Assembly (NCBI GenBank): GCA_029449235.1
Contig: JANATG010000010.1
Span: forward strand, 372,001-436,000
DNA from: Linnemannia schmuckeri
Lineage: Eukaryota > Mortierellomycota > Mortierellomycetes > Mortierellales > Mortierellaceae
Direction of reading: 5' to 3'
DNA: 64,000 nt
Part shown: piece by piece, positions 56,050 through 64,000 of the stretch
How the letters are laid out: each line of letters starts with the position of its first letter
Position numbering within the stretch: the first letter of the stretch is position 1
Program-made: the position numbers and the translations under genes
Notes under the pieces: model-generated
What the model was told of the DNA's origin: nothing
Seen by the model: only the letters and a program-made list of their open reading frames with translations
Database searches by the model: none

Positions 56050-56063
56050 CGCGTCTTCTTAGA
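56050..56063 (+). repeat. LINE target-site duplication, right copy
   Basis: CGCGTCTTCTTAGA, identical to 50524-50537. It adjoins the 5' end of the element and lies 328 bases upstream of the Vms1-like ATG. Confidence 0.9.
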
Positions 56064-56390
56064 ATATTGCAATACGCGGTCAGCCATGTCAGTGACTGTT
56101 TCACTAGTAGGATGTATTCTTATCCGCGGTCTATTGGAGTCCGCCATTTTTTTTTCTCCCCTTTTGTCTTTGTCAGCGCCAGTCTGCCTGCGTCGGTTTT
56201 TATCTTTGAAGAATCCGTCTGCTCCATTGGATCCTACGGCATCTCTCTTTTCCATCGCCCCTTTAAAAAGCATCTTTTTCTGTCTTCTTCTTTTTCCTCA
56301 TCACTTCCTTCCCACGCCTCACCCCTTAGAGATCTTCCCTTTTCACTTGTACTATACACATCATACTCACCAAAACAAAAAATAGACACA
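56064..56390 (+). promoter_or_regulatory. Remaining proximal promoter and leader of the Vms1-like gene
   Basis: This is the only host DNA left between the LINE and the ATG. It is C/T-rich from about 56142 to 56345, the same leader style as other genes here, so the transcription start is probably preserved. Anything further upstream has been displaced by 5.5 kb. Confidence 0.45.
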
Positions 56391-59166
56391 ATGAACAACA
56401 ACAGCAATCTTCCCACAGACGACAACATCCACGCAACCGCGTCGTCCACCTCCACCCACGCAGAATCCAAGCACACCGCCACTAGTACCACCACCACTGA
56501 TGTCACCACCACCACAGCTTCCACCGGTCCCACAACGCCCTTGTCAGTGTTTTTCCTGCCCCAAGAACTAATCGCCTCCCTGGTCCCTCAAGCCCCTACA
56601 GACTCCCTCGGCCTCCTTCCCCCTCTCTCTCTCGAACCAACACGCAACACCAACAGCGATAGCGCCGAAAGAACTACAACACCTGCAGTGGCCACCTCGC
56701 TGGACTCTGCAGTGCCCTCCTGCCGTATCTGTGGAATTGCCAACCTCGAATCGGTCGAGAAGCAGCGCGAGCATGTCCGCCTAGACTGGCATAGGTATAA
56801 CCTCAAGCAGCAGTTACTCGACAAGTCTGCCCGACCCATTACTGAACAGCAGTTCGAGAACATGATTCAGGATCTGTCGAGCATATCTGGATCTGATACC
56901 GATGATAGTGATGATGATAACCAACAGAGGACTGGAACTGCGGCCGCCACATTAGGCTCTAATAATTCGACCGCAGTCAACTCTATTCGTGCAGGAGCAG
57001 GAGCAGGAGGTGACGACCAGGAGGCGCTGATTCAATCGCTGATGAAGAAGTTGGAGTTGACGGTCAAGCAGAACCAGAATGCTCGGAATCAGGATCCAGT
57101 TTTGGTGCTTCAACAGCAGGCTCTGGAGCAGCAACTTCAGGAGGCTCGATCTTCGCCTTTTATCTGGTTCACGAGCACATTGTACGATGAGACTGTTCGT
57201 TTGGGGATTTACAAGAATGCGTTGCCGAATCGTGGTCTGTGTGAGGATGTAGTCGAGTACCTCAAAACGGTCCAGTTTGCAGTCGCGCCCGTCGTCAAGA
57301 AACAGAAGAACAATAAGCTCAGGAGGGAGGCCAAGAGAGCTGCTGCCGCTGCCGCCGCTGGAGGAGAGGCAGGACAGGAACAGGAGCCGCAGCGGGCGAT
57401 TGCTCAGCAGGATTCGACTCCTTCTTCGGTTGCCGCCCTCGCCTCCACCCCCCCTGTGACTCAGCCTGACGCAGAGGATGATGATGACGATGATGAGGAA
57501 GAGGAGCAGGATCAGGACTGGATCAAGTACCAGATGCAGGCGAAGCAACAGCAACAGCCTGTAGTTTCAATCCAGCCTCCTAAACAGGCCAGATACTGGA
57601 CCCTGATCCTGATCGGCGGTGGTCATTTCGCCGGTGTTGTGATGGACCTTGCCGGACAGGTGTCTTCCCATGGACGTGATATGAAGGTTGTCGCCCATAA
57701 GACCTTCCACCGCTACACTGGTACGCACACTTTCACTTTCTTTTTTTTGAATTTGTATTGACTGTCTACTTTTTGTATACCTGACATTGAGGAGAATAAT
57801 ATTTTAACGACTTTTCATTCTACTTTATTTCCTTTGCTCAGTCCGCAGGAAGCAGGGAGGCTCGCAGGCGACACACGGGATTGCCAACTCTGCAGGAGCC
57901 CGAATTCGCATGTACAACGAAGAGGCCCTCAAACTCGAGGTGCGAGAACTCCTCGAGGGCTGGTCCCACTGGATTAAGCAGTCGGAATGTGTCTTTGTCC
58001 ACTCGCCTGGAAACAACAGGAAGGTGCTTTATTATGAGAACTCTGTCCTCTCTGCCGCCGAGAAGCAGGGCCGTCTGCGGTCGATTCCTTTTATGACCCG
58101 TAGGCCTACTTTGACGGAATTGAAGAGGGCGTTTGTTGAGTTGACGACTGTCAAGGTCTCGGTATTGACCAAGGAGGCGTTGGAGCGGCAGGCCCAGGCG
58201 GAGCAGGATGCTCTTGAGAAGGCCCAGGCGGCATCAGCATCAGCATCAGCATCAGAATCGACGAAGGACCATCAGAAAGCTGCTATTGTGATTCCAGAGG
58301 CGCCCGCGGAGCTGTTGAAGTTGGTCGAGTTGGTCAAGAAGGGTCGTGCTGAGGCGATGTCGACTCATCTGTTGAAGCATGGCATCGACCCCTCACAGTT
58401 GTTGCCGCTCAGTACCAGTACTGAGTACGATATTCGACGCACTCCGACGATCCTCCATCTGGCGGCGCATCATGGTCAGGCTCACTGTGTCAAGCTCTTG
58501 CTGGAGAAGCATAACGCAGACCCTACGACTACCACTCTCTCGGCTGCCAAGGCTGCTGCAGCGGCAGGTGATGATGAAGAGAACGAGGAGGAGGCTGGAG
58601 CTGTGTCAGGATCGTCGTTTACGGCCTACGATATCGCAAAGGACAAGGAGACCAGGAACGCGTTCCGACGCGCAATGGCACTGTCGCCCGAGAGCTGGGA
58701 TTGGGTCGGTCTCGCCCACGTCCCCTCGGCGCTCACACCCGAAATGGAAGCCGAGCAAGAACGGAAAGCCAAGGAAAAGACCCGCAAACTCCTCGACGCC
58801 GAACGCGAACGCAAAAAGACCAGCAGTCGTCCCGGCACACCCACCAACCGGTCTGGCGCTACCACTCCTACATCGACCTCCACAACGACTTCGTCTTCTT
58901 TACTGGGCAAGAACTTGGCCACAGCCACATCTGCAAACTCGCATTTGTCGCCCGAGATGCGGATGCGTCTTGAACGCGAGCGACGCGCGAATGCGGCCGA
59001 GGCCCGCATGGCGACCATGAAACAGCAGGAGACAATTCGACGGGCGGTCCAGGAGGGCAAGAATGTTTGTGTTGCCTGTGGCAAGTCCTTGGATGGCTTG
59101 ACGCCGTTTGATAAGTTTGGACGCAAGTTCTGTACCACGGACTGTGTCGCCAAGGGACCCGCTTAA
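56391..59166 (+). CDS. VMS1: Vms1/ANKZF1-family peptidyl-tRNA hydrolase
   Basis: Exons 56391-57720 and 57842-59166 join in phase to give 884 aa. The family releases nascent chains from stalled 60S ribosomes in ribosome quality control and protects mitochondria, working with Cdc48. Visible in order: a C2H2-type zinc finger with Cys111, Cys114, His128 and His134; an acidic linker; and the VLRF1 domain from about 255 (ARSSPFIWFTSTLYDE) through WTLILIGGGHFAGVVMDLAG. The conserved catalytic loop RRKQGGSQ follows, with the candidate Gln452. Ankyrin-type sequence (TPTILHLAAHHGQAHCVKLL) comes next, then an Arg/Ala-rich helix (RLERERRANAAEARMATM) resembling the Cdc48-interacting VIM. The protein ends in a C-terminal CxxC...CxxxC zinc motif. 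The only intron falls just before the catalytic loop. Confidence 0.92.
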
Positions 59167-59427
59167 AAGTAGCAAAGTTGAAGTAGTTTGCAGAGGAAGA
59201 ATCAAATCTTCAACTCTACATTCTGTGGTGAGGCGTGTTTTTGTCATAGATAATGATTTTGTTATTGAGTTTTAATCTAATATACAACAGGGGGGAAGTG
59301 ATTTTTTTTGTGCTTAATAACATGAATATGGATGCGTAATGTGCGTGAAAGAAAGAACGAAAAAATAATAATAATAATAATAAAAATAAGAAGGATGGCA
59401 GAGTCGCATAAAAAGAAAGAATAATAA
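59167..59427. other. Convergent intergenic gap
   Basis: 261 bases between the stop of the Vms1-like gene (+) and the stop of the Zn2Cys6 gene (-). It is A/T-rich with an (ATA)n run near 59366-59382. No gene is present. Confidence 0.5.
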
Positions 59428-62400
59428 TTAAGAAGTCGATTGAGGAGAAGAGTGACCAGAGGCATAGAGCCAACGCATCATCATGGCGCCAATATAGGCC
59501 GTCCATTCGTCCAAGCCCAGGGTTGGAGGCATATCGTTCCAGACCAAATCGTGTTCCTCGTGGTCTCCTGTTGGTACTCCAGTGACTGTAGTTCCGGGGG
59601 TCGCATCGGTATAAAGCGAAGATAACGATGAAGACTGGAATGTCGATGATACCGTAGAATTGGGGGTCTTGCGAACTGCGCCCTCGCCGGTAGAGGGGAG
59701 AAGACTGCTGGAGAGGGTCATGGGCGACGAGGTGGCAGAGTGGGCGGTGGTGCGGTGGGTCAAAGAATCGGTAGTCCAGACAGTCGTCGAGTTGCTGTTG
59801 CTCGAATTGCCACCATGGCTCGGCCGTCTGCCGTTGTTGTTCCAGTCTGGGAAGGAGATACTGCTGGGCATCGAAAAGGGGTCCAACATCGAACCCTGTT
59901 TACTACTGCCGGTAGACGAGGCGTTGCTGTTGTTGACGACAGGCTTTCCGTTGGGCAAGGGGCTATGTCCTTCCGATCGGCTTCCGCCATTGCCGTTGTT
60001 ATGGACACCACCAGGAACAGGCGAGGTGAGACCACTCTGGGCCAAGGTGGTCATGGTCATTGGCGTCAACACACCATTCTCGTGACGAACAAGTCCAGTG
60101 GTCGAAAGAAAGACACTCTCGGGCTTGTTGCTGGCTGGGCTGTCAGAGAGGCCAAGCTTGGCAGTCGAAAGAACCATGATAGGGTCGCTCTCCATGGAGG
60201 GCTGGCTGGCGCTGGTATCCGTCCGTGCAGAGACAGGAGATGACACCGAGACTGCAGACGAGTGGGGCGAAGATTGGACGCCCAATCCTATGGAGGGCCG
60301 GCTGTACACAGGCGAGAGTGAAGCTGACGATTCCTTGACGGCTGATGGCTTGGGAGGCTCCATGAACGTGTCTTCCTGGGTATCCTCCTGCTTCATCTTC
60401 ACATCCTCGCCTTCATCCTCCTCCTGAACGTTGTTGGTGCTGTTTTCATTGTCGTCATCGTCATTCTGATCCTCAAAACTGGCACTCCTCCGCTGCTGCA
60501 TCTTCAAAAAGTCCTCATCGTTGGCCAACAGCGAGTGGATCGTCATCGCCTTGGACCGACACTGCTGCCGCAACTTGTCCTGCGTCTCCCTGGGTGCGAC
60601 AAGTACCTCCTTATAGCGGGACGAATCCAGAGCCCATGAAGGTCCAACAGGCGAGGTCTTGAAGGTATCAACTTCGAGGTCCTTGAGGCTGACGTGCTTC
60701 AGATCTAACAGATCCTCCAGAACCTTGGCGCGACTGGCGGCGCTAACCCAATGCGTTGCAAGGAATTTGAGTGCGTCGATGCATCGCTTGAGGTTGGTCT
60801 TTGCAGACTTTGTGTAGTTCTCCTGTGTCTTTCGGGCACCCTCTGAGAGAACTGGGCTGGTGACGGCAGTTGTAGCCCCCTTCTTGACGCTTGGGATGTT
60901 CATAAAGTGAACGATGCCGGCAGAAAATATGGCGTATATACAGCTGATAAACATGGATGTCAGAGCCTTGGCGTCCATGAGAATCTCAATGATGTCTGTG
61001 ATGGTCGCAGCTGCTTGTGTGCAGAGTGAGGCAGATGTTGGCGAAGTCGAGATCTCGGGACGATGGAGGAGAATAATAAGGGTGTTGTAGTTGAGATGAA
61101 GGAACAAGCCATAGTGTGGGGACTGAGCAGTAGGGTTCTGTAGCGACTCGGGCAGACCTTGCCTCCATGTTGTCAGAGCCTTGTCTAGTGCAGAAAACGC
61201 CGCCACAGTGGTGTCGACCTGAAAGTCTCGATCCTGTTCCGATCCAAGGTTAGGGCTTTGAGAGATGCAAACCAGGTTGTTCTTGCGAGGTGGTGGAGGG
61301 CTGAACTTGGCGCGAATATACTCGAGGATGTTGCCTTGAATCTTGGACAGTGCAATTAAACGGACAAAGTTGGCGATCTGTCCTGTCCTTGTCGATGCTG
61401 GTCTGTTTGTTGGTGTATCGCTCTCATCATCCTCATATTGAGGAAATCCTGCCTCGCAATCCTTGTGAGTAATCGTAAGAGGCCTAATTGAACGATTGTT
61501 GATTTTTTTTTTTTTTTAAAAAAAAAAGCAATGTTAGATGCATTAGTTTATCGCTCACCAAACGATTTATAAGAAATGACAAACAATTGCATACCTTCCC
61601 AGTCCAGCGCAGATGAATCGCTCAATGACATAGATGGACCACCAGGTACGCTTGCGTAGCTCGCACTGTAGCCTGTTCCTAGACTGCTCCTGCTCCGAGG
61701 GCTCCTTGTTGAGACCCATACCCTGGGCCATACGGACAGCCATGCCGACGTACAGCCACGCACGCTGACTCTCACAGAATCCCATTTGTTGCACAGCCAT
61801 CAAAAGGAATGCCTGAATAGTTGCCATCTGAGAGTTGTCATACTCGTCCTTGATAAAGTGCTTGGCGCGCTCGTAAAAGATCGTGCAAGGAGGCCGTTCC
61901 AGACCTGCCTGAGGGACACGGAAAGTAGGATTGTCACTGAACCGAGAGGCAAGACCCAAAACGGCGAAGAGCAAGTGCGGTGGGGGCGACTCGTTGTGGT
62001 GAACTTGATTCGAGATGGTTTGAAAATGCAGGAAAGGGAGCACGGGGTGGACAGAGCGAAAGTGAATGTCGAGTAAATGATCGATGACATCGACCGAGGG
62101 CATGATGAGTGACTCTTCCTTGATGGGATTCTCAAGGACGGGCATATAGCCTGTAAGGGGGTTGGAGAGCTGGTGCGCCGTCAGAGAGGGTCGATGTGTG
62201 ACGATACGATGGGTCTCCATGCCATTGTTTCCATTGCGGTGAGAGGAGAGTGGCGGCGCTTGGTAATTGGTTCCAAAGTTGACACTGCTGTTTCCGTTAC
62301 TGTTGCTACTGCCTGTTCGGTGATGGCCACTTTCATGTGCCGAATGGCCAATCTCGTGCGCTGCCGAGTGATTCTGGCGGTACGACGACGCCGACGAGCC

Positions 62401-64000
62401 TCCTCTGTGGTGCGTCTGAGAGCTGTTATAGTTTGACTGATGATTAGAATGCTGGAAAGACGCAGGCGAGTAAGATGAAGGCGAGTTGTACTGAGAGTGT
62501 TGCTGCAGAGACTGTTGCTGTTGTTGCTGTTGATGGTGGTGATGCGCCGAATGCTGTTTTGAGTAGCTGCTTCCAGCGCTGCTGTGCGACGAGGAAGACT
62601 GGTTGTGTTGCAAGGTATGCGGGGGCCTGTGGTGCGTCTGAAGTTGCCCATGACGAGAAGTGTCGTATGGATGGTATTGGTTCGATCTGGGTGCTGCGGA
62701 CACGGGAGAAGGCTGGAGCATTGGCTGAGTCCGGTTGGAAGTTGAACTCTGAGAGGGCGAGCTGGTATCTGAATGCGCAGGAGTATGTACATGGGGCCGA
62801 TATCCAGATCCCTGTTGCGAAGTAGAAGAGTGGCCGTTCGAAGAGGGGTGTTGGTTTGACAATGCTGAAGAGTGATGGCGCTGCTCCTCTTGATCAATCC
62901 GTGCCTGCTGCAACTGCTGCCGCGGTTGTTGATGTTGATGCGGATGCTGCGATGATGATTGGTATTGCTGCTGATGTTGCTGATGTTGCTGCGGCTGGAG
63001 AGAAGGGGGTTGCTGCCTTGAGATTGCAGACATTCCTGAGGCTGAGGAGTTGCTCGATCCTATTCCCGACCCCGATCCTGACCCTGATCCCGCTCCGGGT
63101 TTTACTGTTGTCCCGTTTGCAGAGGCAGATGTCGATGACGTTGAGGATGCTGCCATAGCCTATGATCGATCCGATCAAGATGATGAGAATAAGAAAAGCG
63201 GTGATTAAATGCTTGCGCGATATGCTAGTGAAAACGAGGAGGAGGAGTGCTTGCGTGTTGTTGCGCAATCAATTGGCTGATTGAAACAGACAAGAGATGA
63301 TTGCGTCTTACGTTGTGGATTTCTTCGTAGGCCTTGGACCGTCGCAATTTCAGTCCAGTCATCTCGGCCTCGCGGGCCATGGCATCCAGTTCTGCGCGGA
63401 CGATTTCTGCGCGAGGGTCCTTGTCTTTGACAAGACCTCCGAGGAGGCCTTCCATGCGATGCAGTCGGGCTTCGATTGCCTCGATGTAACCTGTCATCAT
63501 GGGGACAAGTTTGCCTGACGGTTGTTAGCAGATGTAGTGGAGGGTGAGTTTTGAGGAAATAATGTAGATATATCTTTCATACATGACATTTGCGAATCAA
63601 CGAAACAAAACAGTAAAGCAATATAGCAGATCAAATGACTGAATGTGTATATACCTTTTGGAGGACCACGTTTCTTGGTGGGGTCATTGTAAGTGCCTAA
63701 TTACCCGGATATCCAGTCCAGGAAGAGGTTGAAGAACGAAAAGAAGGAGGGTCGGGAGAGGTATAGTTTTGGATGATCGGGTCAGTCTCAGTTTCGTAGT
63801 GCGGTATGGGGACTTGAGAAGAAAAAATGTTTGCTTTAAGGAAAGTCGGAAGGAAGGAAGGAAGGGAAGAAAGGGAAGGGAAGAGAAGAGAAACAAGAAA
63901 AGTGAAAAAGGGCCTAGACCGTTTTGTCCATCTGAAGCCGGTCTGAAATACGGCGGCTGTTTCCCATAGTCCAAGACCACTTACATTCATAGTTGAAAGT
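59428..64000 (-). CDS. Zn2Cys6 fungal transcription factor, 5' end outside window
   Basis: Visible exons are 64000-63985, 63696-63655, 63490-63312, 63159-61595 and 61483-59428, phase-consistent, about 1285 residues. The first visible residues, TFNYECTYNDPTKKRGPPK, are the end of a Zn2Cys6 cluster; its last Cys codon is split by an intron (T|GC). Next is the dimerisation helix YIEAIEARLHRMEGLLGGL typical of binuclear-cluster proteins. A long Ser/Gln/His-rich linker follows. A fungal_trans (PF04082-type) middle homology domain begins near DVIDHLLDIHFRSVHPVLPF and runs through FCESQRAWLYVGMAVRMAQG and RKRTWWSIYVIERF. The C-terminal half is Ser/Thr-rich with an acidic stretch. It is a probable nuclear sequence-specific regulator. 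The regulon is unknown. The gene is partial at its 5' end. Confidence 0.88.
61503..61527 (+). repeat. T15A10 homopolymer junction in an intron
   Basis: 15 T followed directly by 10 A inside the 111-base intron (61594-61484) of the Zn2Cys6 gene. It has the same T-then-A design as the tract at 29627-29660. Confidence 0.85.

Noticed and set aside
56021..56104. Longer LINE ORF1 beginning at 56104
   Set aside because: Crosses the target-site duplication at 56050-56063 into host DNA; the element start makes 56020 the first ATG.
55980..56390. Upstream in-frame extension of the Vms1-like gene
   Set aside because: Runs into the LINE; the ATG at 56391 begins the sensible protein after a C/T-rich leader.

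Overview
The window is a eukaryotic, filamentous-fungal type sequence. Genes are split by short GT-AG introns (typically 75-850 bp). Proteins are rich in poly-Q, poly-S/T and poly-H tracts. Fungal families are recognisable: HMG-CoA reductase, a Zn2Cys6/fungal_trans regulator, Vms1, an Axl2-like cadherin-domain protein and an Ndc10-type DNA-binding protein. The expanded Sel1 protein, the Ndc10-like family and the gene style suggest an early-diverging lineage such as Mortierellomycota. That placement is inference; no rRNA or tRNA marker was seen.

Layout, left to right. (1) 644-3730 (+): Sel1-repeat protein with a long first intron. (2) 5146-6856 (+): PQ-loop membrane protein. (3) 9548-13534 (+): HMG-CoA reductase, three exons. 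(4) 14465-17764 (+): large Q/S/H-rich protein of unknown role. (5) 17872-30147 (-): a cluster of Ndc10/Crypton-recombinase-related genes. It has one apparently intact 10-exon gene with a duplicated N-terminal arm (17872-23304) and two decayed paralogues with in-frame stops (23852-24550 and 28368-30147). Between the two decayed copies lie a small TATA-driven ORF (25100-25366) and a six-exon Rieske [2Fe-2S] protein gene (25829-27857). (6) 30498-38591 (-): about 2000-residue coiled-coil/low-complexity protein. (7) 40205-42048 (-): SOSS-B/hSSB-like OB-fold ssDNA-binding protein. (8) 42364-48237 (-): Axl2-like single-pass protein with a huge cytoplasmic tail. (9) 50538-56049 (-): complete-looking APE-type LINE, two ORFs overlapping as TAATG, 34-nt poly(A) end, flanked by an exact 14-bp target-site duplication. 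(10) 56391-59166 (+): Vms1/ANKZF1 peptidyl-tRNA hydrolase-type ribosome quality-control factor. (11) 59428 to the right edge (-): Zn2Cys6 transcription factor whose 5' end is outside the window.

Most of the window is ordinary single-copy gene space. The two accessory features are the LINE, which landed 328 bp upstream of the Vms1 start codon, and the Ndc10-like cluster, which shows internal exon duplication, apparent loss of recombinase catalytic motifs, and paralogues in decay. Exon models were built by hand from splice motifs, reading-frame phase and protein similarity. All joins reported as consistent were checked for phase, but none has transcript support.
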